Part shown: piece by piece, positions 33,458 to 45,800 of the stretch
Layout of the letters: the number at the start of each line of letters is the position of its first letter
Position numbering within the stretch: position 1 is the first letter of the stretch
Assembly: GCA_002633005.1 (NCBI GenBank)
Contig: NMRA01000150.1
Coordinates: 1,976 to 65,975 of the forward strand
Origin: Phoronis australis
Lineage: Eukaryota; Phoronida; Phoronidae
Reading direction: 5' to 3'
DNA: 64,000 bases
Made by a program: the position numbers and the translations under genes
Notes under the pieces: model-generated
Seen by the model: the letters and a program-made list of their open reading frames with translations, nothing else
The model's database searches: none
What the model was told of the DNA's origin: nothing

Positions 33458-34689
33458 TACAGTTCCAGTCTTCGTACAAGATGCCAGACTCGATGACCAC
33501 TAAAGCCAGTTGACTGGGTTTAACGTCGCACTAAAAAAGAGCAAAACTCAGAAGGGTACTTATCATGTGTGTCATATGCGGGACGTGTCACTCGGGGCCA
33601 GATTCCCTGTCGAAGCTAAGTGCCTTGGACAAAATTCCCAACCGTAAGCGTTCGCTTTTTCAGTGCCAAAGGTTCCGCTTGTTGTAGCAGAACTCTGGAG
33701 TTTTGTGGTTAATTAAAGTTAAAGATATTAGATATTTTAATATCTAAAATACCTATAGAAGAATAAAACGTCATTGATGCGATCCATTTCACAACAATTC
33801 ACCATGCTTGATGTATAATGGCAGAACGAATGTTACGGGGATTACACTGGAAGGCACGCACAAATGCCTGGACGTGAGCGTCCGGGAACTGAGGGAGCGA
33901 AACTCGAATAGAAGTAGGCCTACTGATCCTATTCCCGGGGTGTGGAGCCAGAAATATTCAGAATTGAGCCGTGTTGACGTGATTTCAAGTGCATTCCCTT
34001 GATAGAGTGTTTCAACACGGCAAGTTGAGGGATAAAAGTGCTGGTCAATTGCAGAAATCTGTTTACAACTGTCAATGCTTTGCGGACAATCCCTAAAACT
34101 GACAGATAATCTTAAACAAATCCCATGTCAGACACAATTCAATTGGCATACGAGAAATCTTCGCTTCCATTATTGGACCGCAAAATGACTATTTGCCTTA
34201 TACACTGGAATCTTGGTTAAGATTAATTATATGAATCGTATCTTCTTGTAATTACAGTCCAGTTTAAGCCCAATCGAGCCAAGCAGCCAATAACCCGCCC
34301 TTTCATAAAAGTTAATTTTAATTAAAATGCGTGTGGCCGCCCTGCTGAAGAAAACTTATTTGCCTTAATTTCTCTAAGAATTTGGACCGATTTTAAAAAC
34401 TCAAAACGGCCATATTTACTGTTTGTTTTTTGACTTTGAAACTCGTACGCGGCTTAAAAAGGTGCAATGTTACGACAGCAGTTAAACCATCCGGCCCAAT
34501 TTGACACGTTCGGCCCGACAATTACCTACCAGCATATAACTCACTGCGCCATGAAGCCAAGTTTTTGCGAACTTCAATGGAGACTATGGGGTGAAAGACG
34601 GATGCACGCATTGTTATCTACTTGCGTGCAAACAGTGTTAGCGTACGAGTTGCTGCAGACACAACACGAAGCCTCTCGGATGGCTGTCT

Positions 34690-34990
34690 AAAAGCTACAA
34701 TACTCCCCATCGCTTTCTGAACAAATCATATTCCCCGTTTATTTTAAACGGGAAGTAGGCTAATAAGGCTTTCACCTCGTCAAAAATACATTTCACACTT
34801 AAATATTATGACTTAAAAAGGCGCTTATTTAAAATCAGCGATATTTTCAGGTGGTTCACCTTCGAAGAAGCAGTGTCTACGGGAACCGGCTTAAGAAGAA
34901 GTTTGGCGAAGAATTCCAAATACTTTTAGTTGGTCGCCACGGGAATATCACGAGCTCATGCACATTATGAGTTTCAATATTTTACTTAAC
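34690..34990. repeat. Sequence related to the 960-1260 part of the THAP element
   Basis: Shares GCTACAATACT, TATTTTAAACGGG, TTTTCACCTCGTCAAAAATACA and GGCGAAGAATT in the same order as 967-1205. Probably a decayed copy of the P-like element; the TIR was not found here. Confidence 0.5.
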
Positions 34991-35224
34991 GGATGAATCT
35001 TAATTCACTAAGCAGGATATGCTTTCAATAAAACAGAATTGACAAGTACGCGAGCACATTTTATTTCAATTTGAATAACGAAACAGTTCTCTCCTGCTTC
35101 CGAATCACCGCGAATGGTAGCAGATAATAATAACCTGTGAAAATCAACTTTGGATCTTGTTTGGTTTCTGAAAAAAATAATCCAAATTGAGCACGGTAAA
35201 TTTAACTCTATTAAATAAAATAAA

Positions 35225-35475
35225 TCCTGTTTAAATTATAATTAACTCCTGTTTTGTAAATTCAATACTACCTTTTTAAGTCATTCCTGTTTTGTAAATT
35301 CCCAACCCTGTTCAGAAGCGAACCTGTTTCTTTGAACCCAGCGTGTTTTATAAAATCGACCCTGTTTTGTCAATCCTGTTGGCGATTCACAAAACCAACC
35401 CTGTTACGAAAATCGATCGTGTTTTATAAATCGAGTCGGATTCGTCAATCCTGTCGGCGATTCCTATAACTAATA
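35225..35475. repeat. Degenerate short-unit repeat (CCTGTTTTGTAAAT)
   Basis: CCTGTTTTGTAAATTC and variants (ACCCTGTTTTGTCAATCC, GTGTTTTATAAATCGA) recur about ten times with irregular spacing. Confidence 0.55.
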
Positions 35476-36417
35476 CCGCTACGAAAGGCCGAGGCCCGCA
35501 TCAGTAATAACGCTGCTCCTTAGGCAGATTTAAGAGCCTTCAGAAACGAATGCTCAAGGTTGTATATATATAAATTTCCATCATAAAAATCGTCTGGAAG
35601 AATCTGTTTTTGACGTCAGGGTGTGCCCCGGGAGGTTATCTAATGGATAAACCGATCAGCGCTATCTTGAGGCTTGGGGACGAGGGTGCGAGATTGTGCT
35701 GTGGGGGCACAGAACAGTTCTCACAGGAGTTTGCCGATCAGAACACACGTCAATGGCCTCGCCACCCTTTCTTAACCTGTCAAAAACTGCAGGCAAAGAA
35801 TGAAAAGTTTTGAGTCATGTCACATTACAAGCCCTACGAGATAAGCGCTGAAACTTTATTATCTCTTGTATTTTTCACAGGCGTCCTCAGCTCATCGTCG
35901 GTCCCCATTACACTATATAAAACGTTCGGGTGTTTACGCCCATGCTCACTTAACCGCCCATCCCCTACTTTAAGTGGCCCTCTACGATTTTTGGAGATTT
36001 CCAGTTAAGCACACACCTCTCGGTTAAGCACCCATCCCCGACTTTTGAAAATTAATGATTACGCGACCTCTGATAAGTAAGCGCGCGATTACCCATTTTT
36101 AGATATAAATCGATGATAATAAAGAATGCAACGTCAGCGCCGAAGACGGTGGTTTGACAATGTGAATTATAATACAAGTCACACAAATTATTGTCCCGGG
36201 TCATGGATTTGCTTAAAAATGTGGTACCTTGAACGCTTTGTCACTTTATTTCCTTCATATGTTCGCAAAACTAAGAACCCCGACGGCTTCATTACCTACA
36301 ATTTCGGCGGTTCCGTCTGCCGCGCTAATTTTCCGTCTGCAGTGTTCTGGATAAAACATACTGTATTCGAAAAGATAAAGCCAGAGAAATGTGACAGTGG
36401 TCTTGCCAACAATCCTG

Positions 36418-36566
36418 CCTCCCGTTCAGTAACGCTAGGACCTCGCTAAAAAGCAAGACTTCGCGAGATTACGTGAGATATTGCCGTGTATTTTAAATAA
36501 GAACACGTGAACTTGGCTAGTCTTTGGCTAGGTCCTACCGTAGGTCCTAACGTCTACTGAACGCAC
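36418..36566. mobile_element. 149-bp MITE (CGTTCAGTAACGCT ends), copy 1
   Basis: Left CCTCCCGTTCAGTAACGCT and right ACTGAACGCAC with an inverted inner match (AGGACCT/AGGTCCT). Same family as 48743-48890, opposite orientation. Confidence 0.65.
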
Positions 36567-36746
36567 GCCATATTCGCTTTAGGTGGGAAGCTCTCGGATT
36601 TTGAAGAATTCCCTTAACTTTTGAATATTTTTTCTACCTGCCTTTTTAGCCCTCCCGAATAATTTTGTTTCTTCATTGGCTAGTTTCAGCCAGAAAAAAA
36701 TCCTTCCCATTCGAGTCTAAAATATCTACAACGTAAGCTGACTGAA

Positions 36747-36929
36747 AATTGATCTATCGCCAGGATTTTGAGTGACGGCTTTTAAGTTAAAACTGACCAT
36801 TTAGAACGTAGCATTATTGACGCACCTTCCGAGCCGCCGTTTTACCCGACAAACAACACGTTGCCGGGTAAAACTTGTTGTTTGTTAGTCGACATTACGC
36901 AAAGGGGCGGAGCTTGCGATAGGCAGCAG
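36747..36929. mobile_element. MITE with AATTGAYCTAYCGC end, copy 2
   Basis: Inverted relative to 3687-3864, sharing AATTGATCTATCGCCAGG, the TTTTACCC/GGGTAAAA hairpin and GTCGACATTACGCAA. One end is decayed. Confidence 0.55.
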
Positions 36930-37796
36930 TGGGAGGGGGTGAACCCCTGGGGCCTAGGGAACATCGAGCCGCGAATTATCAGAACTGAGAGTTTTGGGGT
37001 ACGTTGTTTTTTTTAAAAAGAGTAGGAGACCCAAGTTCAGTGTAAAATAAACACCCGGTCAGCTTAAACCTACAGTCAAGCCGCTGTCGCTGTTCTCTTT
37101 TGATGTGCGAATTTGGTGTGGTGAGCGCGCGTGAGTTCAAACGCTCTGGAGTGCAAGTTACCTTGACTGCACGTGTGATTGACAGGTGCCTCATATGCGC
37201 GTGCTCAACCCCAGAAAGAAGGTTCTTTTGCCGCTGTCTTTTGCAATAAAAAACGAGACGCATATTGAACAGGCCGATTACTTGCCGACATTTCCAAGTC
37301 GCGATCGTTTGCGGGGACATTGCGCGCAAACAGCGGGACCAATCAGTGTCGCAGTACGATATTATTGGTAATATAATAGGATAATCTGTAAATCTTGCAT
37401 GTAAAATAAAAATGTGTTTTTTCACCACAAAATTTGGTAAGTTGATCGTTTAACAATGAATAGAAACATCGCTGTTTTGTGACGTTTTATCACATATGTA
37501 TGCCGTGGCCCGTACATTGGAAATTTCAGGTCGCATGTTACGACCACAGGCACTTGGGTTTATCGCAAATGACGTCACTCAATAATACATATAAGAAAAC
37601 ATCACGTCCTTGAATTTGTGATTTTGGCATTCTTTTGTCATTTTTGTTGCCAAATCACCACTCGACGGCAATTTGAAGAGATCGTATGACAGAAAGTATT
37701 CTAAGAGTTGTCCGATGCTAGTTTCGTGGAGTTCCATGCACATTTGAGTAAAAAATTCTGAGCAAACAGATTTCGAGTGTCCAACCTTTATGTTTT

Positions 37797-37799
<3 letters not shown>

Positions 37800-37845
<46 letters not shown>
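37800..37845. repeat. (TA)n microsatellite
   Basis: About 21 TA units without interruption, then a short imperfect tail. Confidence 0.95.
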
Positions 37846-37849
<4 letters not shown>

Positions 37850-40319
37850 TTATTAAGTGACGTCATTTGCGATAAACCCAAGCGCCTGTGGTTACGACTA
37901 ACTACAAGATGACCAAAATCTCGGCTCGCATTTTGCCTAGCGCCGAGTCCTGTTTCCAACATCACCGACTCAGTATGGACGCTTTGCTCGTTGCAACAAA
38001 CCAATGGTGCCGGTTACCCGAATAATGGGGGCTTCGTCTTCGAATTATTTTTACCGTGTTAGTATTTTTTAACATTAATATCTTAAGCACTTCGGAGTAA
38101 TGCCTTTGCGGTAACTGTTGATTGACGATTGGCTTATGTCTGGCAACCTCCCCCGGGCGGTCAAAATAAAACAACCGTAGAACCTTACGCTGAAAATGTC
38201 ATTGAGTCACGGAGTCTCGAACATAAACATCCCAAACGCAAAAAACACATGGATTAGTTTTTCAAACTTTAATTACAAATATTTTAAAACTGCTCTCTAA
38301 CTCAGAATTGACAACTAACTCGTGATTCTGCTGTGACTTACGCAGCACGTGAAGCTTGCACGCGCGCACTTTGCACTGTCACCACGTCTGTGAGGACAGT
38401 TGCAATCGAAGTGGAGCGCTGCATAGTCCGGCACTGGTCGTCTGCACTCCACAGGTACAGCTCTAACAAGACGGCAGGACGACACGGGCTATTATACTCA
38501 GCAATTTTGTAAATTGAACTGAAATAATTAATCTGAGGGCAACAGAACCTTTGTTAGGATCATTCGCTGTTATGACATTTTTACCGTCATTTGGCGACGT
38601 GGCGAAAGCTCGGAAAAGTGCTACGCGTTCCCACTACGTGTGGGGACTGGGATCATGAGGAAAGATTAGCCGCCCAGGGCGGTTTTCTTTCGTAATAAGC
38701 GCCCATGTTCGGTTAACCGCCCACTCCTGATTTCTTGAAATTTCACTGATGTTTAAGCTCCCATGTCCGGTTAACCGCCCACCCCCCAATTTTTGGGTTT
38801 GCCAATTTAACCGCCCAGGGCGTTAACCCGAACGTTTACGGTAATACTACAAGGTATGACACTCTGGACTAGATATTCCAGGGGTGCTCACTGCCGTTCA
38901 TAGCAGACATAAAACTCAATAAATTCACACAAAAAGGAGGTTCAACAAACCGTGAGGAATTGTTTTTTCTCCCAATACCATTTACGGTGTACTGATCCAC
39001 CGATTTCGCAAGAAATTCGCGGTCAAAGCAAAAAGTTTTTCCCAAAAAGTCCGTCTCGAGCAACTCCCGTGTCACACGCGTAAGGTACGGAATTGTAAGA
39101 TGAGTTACGGATGAACGGCAATTACCGGAGTGTCATACCTTGTAGTATTATATATAGGGTATTGGGGAGAAGCTGAGGACGCCTGTGGTATTTTTTACCC
39201 TTTCACTCCTGCTAAGCCAGACTAAGAAAAATAGGGGCAAAAATGCCAAATGGGCACTTTTCACCCCGAACCACCACTTCCTGCCAACGCTCGACTAAAG
39301 CCAACATAAGATTCCAAAAGAAAATTTCCAACCGATTCCAAAAATGCGGTCCAAAAGTACTGTCAACCAACTACCTGAAATCGCGGCCAATTTCTCAGTC
39401 GCTACACAGCAATGCACAGCCACAGGGGGCCATTTTCTTTGAACACTGTGCAGCTAGGCTACACTACAGCCGAGCAAGTGGTCGTTTTTCATTCTCAACG
39501 TGATCACAAATACGAAAGAAAACACATTAACTTGGCCTACATGTAATACCTAACTAAAAAGTGCCCCCAAGCTTGTCCTACCTCTAGATTTTAATATTTT
39601 GACAGTGGAAATTGGCTGCAGCCGCAGGCTAACAGTTTAGTGCCACCTGTCGGACCATTTTTAAAGTTGTAAAGGGAATCGGTGGAGTACTAAGTTAGTT
39701 TCTAAAATGTTGACTGTTCGTAGCCGATAAAAATATTTGCAGCGTTGTGTACTTTTTCACTCATTCGAATCGCATACCAGAGAACCATGGTGACAACTTA
39801 TAGAGAGTGAAACAAGAGAGAAGACACTGGGTTTTATTTTGCAATAAATATCAGTGAAACCCAAATCTACAAACTATCCATCGCTTACTTCCGTCGACAT
39901 CGCTGCTTTGACTTATAACCCAAAGAATTTATAAACAAGAAGAATTCGCTGAAAAATGCCCAAACAGTTAGTTTGCTTGATTGGGATTCCTTGCAGATAG
40001 AGTCGAGACGCGGCAGAACCCGAAATTTTAGCGTGAGGGGCACATTGTATTGAGGCTTATTCGCATCGCGAATGTTCCAGATTACGCTAAAATAGGGGTC
40101 TCAAGTTAAATGTAAAAACCAATCAAAATAGAACTAAAAATTTCGTCATCGGAAGTCCCATATAAGTAATTAACCATCTTACACCCCTTTAAAATGTAGT
40201 AACACACTCTAGCTTCTGGAACTAAACTGACGACTCGTCTTCACTCGACGACTCCATCAATAGACGGCACTCCCGTCACAAAATTATCGCGCCATCTTCT
40301 GGTGACTGACAACGACGAA

Positions 40320-40375
40320 ATGGCGGGGGGTGACAGCGGTCCGGAAGCCAAGCGCACAAAAACGAGCAATGTTAC
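40320..40375 (+). CDS. Candidate first coding exon, unidentified gene
   Basis: ATG in a good start context (ACGACGAAATGG), then AGGDSGPEAKRTKTSNV, then a consensus donor AC|GTAAGTT leaving phase 2. The immediate surroundings are more GC-rich than the neighbourhood. Charged, Gly-rich starts of this type are common in nuclear proteins but name no family. If real, its intron would begin with the 40549-41062 element and the transposon-filled region beyond. Confidence 0.4.
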
Positions 40376-40548
40376 GTAAGTTAAATTAGTTAGAGACCTC
40401 GGGTTACACATTGACCTTTTTCTTGTGTGAGTAACGTTGCGTGGAAAATGAGAGCGCATTATTTGACACGCATGTGCAGATCGCACTCTCAGTCACGTGC
40501 TCGGGCAGTTCATTCTCACGGCTATGTCAGTCAATGACTGGAATGAGC

Positions 40549-41062
40549 CACAGGCGTCCTCAGCTTCTGATCGTCCCCAATACACTACATAATACTACAA
40601 GGTATGACACTTCGGACTTGAAATTCCACGGGTGCTTCACTTCAGCCGTCTATAGCAAACATAAAACTCAATAAATTTGCACAAAACAGGGGTTCAACAA
40701 ACCATGAAGAATTGTTCTTTCTCCCAATACCATTCACGGTGTCCTGTTACGGCGACTTCGTAAGAAATTCGCGGTCAAAGAACAAAAATGTTCACAAAAA
40801 GCCCCCACACACGTTCTCCCTAGGCCCGTCGAGGTCAAGGACGGTACGGAAATTGCCGCTTGGTCGCGTAAAGTCACGATGTCGCTACTTCCGTAACTTC
40901 TTCATGGTTTGCTGAACCCCTGTTTTGTGCAAATTTATTGAGTTTTATGTTTGCTATGGACGGCTGAAGTGAAGCACCCGTGGAATTTCAAGTCCGAAGT
41001 GTCATACCTTGTAGTATTATATGTAGTGTATTGGGGACGATCAGAAGCTGAGGACGCCTGTG
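40549..41062. mobile_element. 514-bp TIR element (CACAGGCGTCCTCAGC), non-autonomous
   Basis: Ends CACAGGCGTCCTCAGCTTC and its complement are flanked by an exact 8-bp duplication GAATGAGC (40541-40548 and 41063-41070). Arms of about 160 bp are inverted copies; the left arm also matches 38845-39000. An 8-bp duplication is characteristic of hAT and P transposons. Confidence 0.85.
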
Positions 41063-41336
41063 GAATGAGCAGCATTATTACATCAATTTTATATCACTGA
41101 TTCTCACCCTCTCGTCATCTCATTGCATTGGATTACATTGGAGTTTCGTCGACGTATCGAATACTATTGTGGTCTTATTGAGCCTGAGGATGGAGGCTTA
41201 TCCGACATCTATGGAGTAGTGCACTAGTGACTGTGGCGCTAGTCTAACATTAACAAGTGTTGTGACCATAGCATGGCATAGGCTAGCCAGAAGCGTGTTC
41301 AACAGAGTGAGTGCCTGCTAGCGTACTCACGAATAC

Positions 41337-41618
41337 AAGAAACAGCTCCTGAACAAAAGCTATGAGCGCTTGCTGTACGTGCGGTCTAGTACCGATGAGC
41401 TTAACAGTCCAACTCCTTCCTATGGCGTACTGAGTGATGACTATGATGAATCTTTGCCAATATTAATATCAGCAGCCCAAGACAACAACCGTGAAGGCCT
41501 TGGAACGACAAGAATCGAAAATTACGTTGAGGAAACAGTTCCTCGCTACCGCGACCCGCAATTTAAGTCGCACTAGCTTTCGGATGAGTCGGTCAACTTT
41601 TGAGGTTAGTTTTCGTGT
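41337..41618 (+). pseudogene. PIF/Harbinger-type transposase N-terminal fragment
   Basis: An open frame ending PRYRDPQFKSH-stop is continued one base out of frame by FRMSRSTFE (41583-41609). The run from acidic/ELRG-poor start through VPRY..F.SHFRMSR.TFE is the usual lead-in to Harbinger-family nucleases and HARBI1. The extra base and stop break it. No catalytic DDE part follows before the next element begins near 41805. Confidence 0.4.
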
Positions 41619-41804
41619 TGCAGAACCATAATGGGTTGATATGTTGCAGACGTGAAGCCTTCGCCGGACGCCATCTTGGAAATCTAAGCGAACATGCTCT
41701 CAAGGTCGTTTGCGAACGCTCGAGAGCGCTAACGTAAACACAGCTGTTCAGGACAAAGGCACTCAAATCTCTCAAGTGCGCTCACTCTATTGAACACGCT
41801 TCAG

Positions 41805-42621
41805 GCATATAGCCGAGAGCACTTAGCATAGCTGAACGAGGTACCAACATCTGACCACGGGAGCATTTAGAGTTCACCTCAGTATGCCCAGAAATGGACG
41901 TCTGCCGTTGAGCTGCACTCTGGGTATGACCCCTGGGCGCCTTACAAAGGGCCCAAAAATGAGCTCGTCTAGATATTCGAGGTACAGTCCAAAACTGATT
42001 TAAAATGAACGATATTGCAGCACTGAACACCGAATGACCCATAACAGACAAATTGCACTCTGGAATGGGTCCGGCAGAAACCAAAAAGGACCCCCAAAAA
42101 TGAGCTAGCACATACATTTGAGGTACCACAAAAAACCAACTCCATGTGATTCAATACATGTCACAGATAACTAAAACCCCCGGGACAGACAAAATACACT
42201 CTGGTTTTTTCCCGTCAGAAACCCCCAAAAATCTCAACCACAGTATGCCATCAAAAATTTGAGCTAGACTAGATTTTCGAGATACTGGCCAAAACTGATT
42301 TTAAACGAACGACAATACCGCACTGAACACTGAATGACCCATGACACGCAAGTTGCACTCTGGAATGGGTCAGGCGGAAACCAAAAAAGGCCACCTCAAA
42401 AATGAGCTAGCACATACATTCGAAGTACTACAAAAACAATTCCATGTGATTCAATACATGTCACAGATCACTAAATGGCACATGACAGACAAATTACACT
42501 CTGGATTGTGCTTGGCAGAAACCCCCAAAATCTCAACCACGGTATGCCATCAAAAATTTTAGCTAAACTAGATTTTCGAGGTACCGGCCAAAACTGAATT
42601 AAAACAAACAATAGTACCGCA
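41805..42621. repeat. Left TIR arm, tandem ~300-bp units
   Basis: GAATGACCCATRACA recurs at about 42029 and 42327 and again, after copia, at 46956. Each unit has two ~150-bp halves carrying ACACTCTGG...GGCAGAAACC. The arm continues at 46946-47450. Confidence 0.75.
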
Positions 42622-42804
42622 TGTTGAGTATATAATCTAGCTAGCAGGCACCATATGTTAGTAATCATGTAGAACTTATGTAAGTCTTAATTGCGCATGC
42701 TCACTGTAGCCACATGTACTATAACCACGTGTTTTAGTCAATCGAATATAGTTAGTGATTCTGTACACACGTATTTTTTGTATTCCACGATGTCCCTCTC
42801 AACA
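42622..42804 (+). repeat. 5' LTR of copia element
   Basis: 183 bp, TGTTGAG...CTCAACA, giving a short inverted end TGTTG/CAACA. It contains the gag-pol start codon at 42790. Confidence 0.97.
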
Positions 42805-45800
42805 GGTTATGGGCCCAGCGCCAGGAGCCGACTCTTATTCGACGGCAAACAGGAAAGTTTCCGGATATGGGATACAAGGTTCACTAACTATCTGTACACA
42901 CTAGATAAAGATGTGTACAACACTCTCATGGCGACCCCGGAGGCGCCAACTGGCAGCGATCTGATCAGCTGCAATCGCCGAGCGTATGCGGAACTTGTAC
43001 AGGTACTCGACGAGAGAAGCCTGCAGCTTATTATGACAGACGCTGATGGTGACGGCAAGAAAGCGTACGGGATACTGAGAAACTATTACGATAGCACGGA
43101 AAAACCCCGCGTCCTAACACTCTACGAAGAACTGACAACCATACGTTTGAACGATGGCGAGGATGTGACTGATTATATTATCAGGGCAGAGCGAGCGTGT
43201 GCCGGATTGAGAACCGCTGGCGAAAACATCACGGACAATTTAGTAATCGCTATGTTGTTAAAAGGCCTGCCTGAGTCCTACAAATCATTCATCGTTGTGC
43301 ATACACAAATGGATAAGTGCAAGAGTCTGAGCGAATTCAAAACGGCACTGAGCAATTACGCCAGTACGGAAGCTGCTCGACAACCGACAGCACAGAGCCA
43401 GTCTTGTGCAATGACCGCCCGTGGAAAACCGAGAAAACCAAAGTGCGTAGCGTGCGGAAAATTGGGACACGAAACGAAAGACTGTTGGGGTAAGTCAGAA
43501 TTACACTGCAACTTTTGTAAAAAATCTGGCAGCCACACTGAGAGCGAATGCTTTGCCAAGAAACGCCTGTCACGTTCGAGAAAACCGAACACTTCAGCAC
43601 GCATGGCCTTGGGCACAGACCACGGAGAGACTGGAGGCAATTCGGACTTCGGTTTCGTCACACGCGCGTACAATTCAGTGGAGAAACAAACTCACACTGG
43701 TAAATTGCTTGTTGATGGTGGTGCATCATCCCACATCATTAACGACCCTGGATTATTTGTGTCTTACGATAACACGTTTAAACCGCAGGAACATTTCATC
43801 GAGTTAGCAGACGGGCGCCGCAGTAATCAGCTGGCTACTGCGAGAGGAAATGCTAAATTAACTATATCAGACGCTCAAGGCATACCGCGAAATGTCACAT
43901 TACACAACGCATTGCTGGCTCCTGTTTTCCCAATGTGTTTATTTTCTGTTAGTGCGGCGACTGATCATGGTGGCACTGTTACGTTTGCTAAAGGGAAAGC
44001 CACGTTAACCCAGGGTGGTACGACGTTCAATATAGCTCGACGCGGAAAATTGTATTACCTACCAACGCAAACGGACATCACGCAAACGTATGTAACGCGT
44101 TCGTTAGAAGAATGGCATCACGTCTTGGGACACATGAACTATGACGACATATTAAATCTGGAGAAGGTTTGCGATGGAATGACCGTAGTGAAGCGGCAAA
44201 GGCGAAGCTGCACGACGTGCGACTTGAACAAGATTACGAAACAGCCGATCAACAGGGACATACCCGTGACACATGCGAAACGACCGCTCGAGAGGGTACA
44301 CACCGATGTGTGCGGCCCCATTACCCCGAACTCGCGGGAAGGATATAAGTACATTATCAATTTTGTGGATGAATATTCGAGTGCATTGTTTGTGTACTTC
44401 CTGAGATCGAAAGACGAAGCTCACATCGCCCTGAAAAGCTTCATCTCGGACACAGCGCCGTACGGCAAAATTCTGGAAATACATAGTGACAACGGTGGCG
44501 AATATGTGGGCGAATCTTTTCGCTCCGTACTACGCAACAATGGCATCAAACATTCTACAACTGCTCCCTACAGCAGTTTCCAGAACGGGAAAAGTGAACG
44601 CTCGTGGCGTTTGATTATGGAAATGGCGAGATGCCTACTCGTAGAGGCACCTGTCGATAAAATGTATTGGCCATATGCGGTGAAATACGCTCAGTATCTG
44701 CGGAACAGAAGCTTCCAGCGTCGCACCGGAAAAACAGCCTATGAACTATTCTGCGACAAGAAACCGGACATGAGACAAATGCATCATTTTGGATCGACCT
44801 GTGTTATTTTGAACGAACGTTCCAAGAGTAAGCTGGATAATCGCGGGAAACTTGGGACATATCTTGGAATTAACCCGCTGAACAATGCGCACTATGTTCT
44901 GGACTCTGAGAGTGGGCGTGTACTTACATCACGCAACATTAGAATGCAGACAGAGTACACTTTTGATGGTGAAGATAGCGAGCACGTGTTGCAGAAACCC
45001 GAGAACACCGAGGTCAAAGTTGAACCATCGAATGATAACTCGCAACCGCCAGAAACGCCAGTGGAGACTAGACCGAAGCGCGAAACACGCCCTCCGACGT
45101 ACTTGAGCGATTACCACGTGTATACGAGTATCGATTACGTGTACGCGGTGATGAACATTCCGACCACATACGACGAAGCAATTAACGCACCCGATGCTGT
45201 TAAATGGAAACAAGCTATGGATAGAGAGATCGAGTCACTAAAATCAAATGACACGTACGAAATTGTTCCCCTGCCCGAGGATCGCGCCGAGACCAAAGGC
45301 AAATGGGTTTATACGATTAAACAGGGCAAGAACCCTGAAGATGACGTCCAGCACAAAGCTAGGTACGTGGCGAAAGGATTTTCACAGATACCCGGAGTAG
45401 ACTATGATGAAACGTTTTCGCCAACGTCAAGATTTACGTCGTTGCGAATGCTTCTTCAGAAAGCAGCGAACGAGAAAATGATGATACACCAAATGGATGT
45501 CAAGGGTGCATACCTGAACGCCCCAATTGACAAGGAGATATTTGTAGCACAGCCATCTGGTTACGAACAATCGTCAACAGACGGCAGGCGACTGACATGG
45601 AGACTGAATAAATCACTTTACGGCCTTAAACAGTCTGGCCGATTGTGGTATGGAACATTAACAAGTTTCCTACAGGAGTTGGGTTTCACACAGAGTAAAA
45701 ATGACCCCTGCATGTTCAGTCGTGACACAGCGACCCTAATGTTTTGGGTGGATGATATCGTGGTCGCAAGCAGCTGTGAATCGGAAATAACGGACATTAA

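Larger units (their letters stand above)
35876..39187. mobile_element. 3.3-kb TIR element (CACAGGCGTCCTCAGC), hAT-like target duplication
   Basis: Ends CACAGGCGTCCTCAGCT (35876) and AGCTGAGGACGCCTGTG (to 39187) are flanked by an exact 8-bp duplication GTATTTTT (35868-35875 and 39188-39195). The interior contains two MITE insertions (36418-36566, 36747-36929) and a TA microsatellite. An inner inverted pair starting AAACGTTCGGGT lies at about 35921 and 38829. No transposase is recognised. Shares ends with 40549-41062. Confidence 0.75.

Noticed and set aside
35225-35475. CRISPR-like array (CCTGTTTTGTAAAT repeats)
   Set aside because: Repeats are degenerate and irregularly spaced, and the window is clearly eukaryotic.
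37798-38004. Minus-strand frame with a YIYIYI tail
   Set aside because: The tail is the TA microsatellite.
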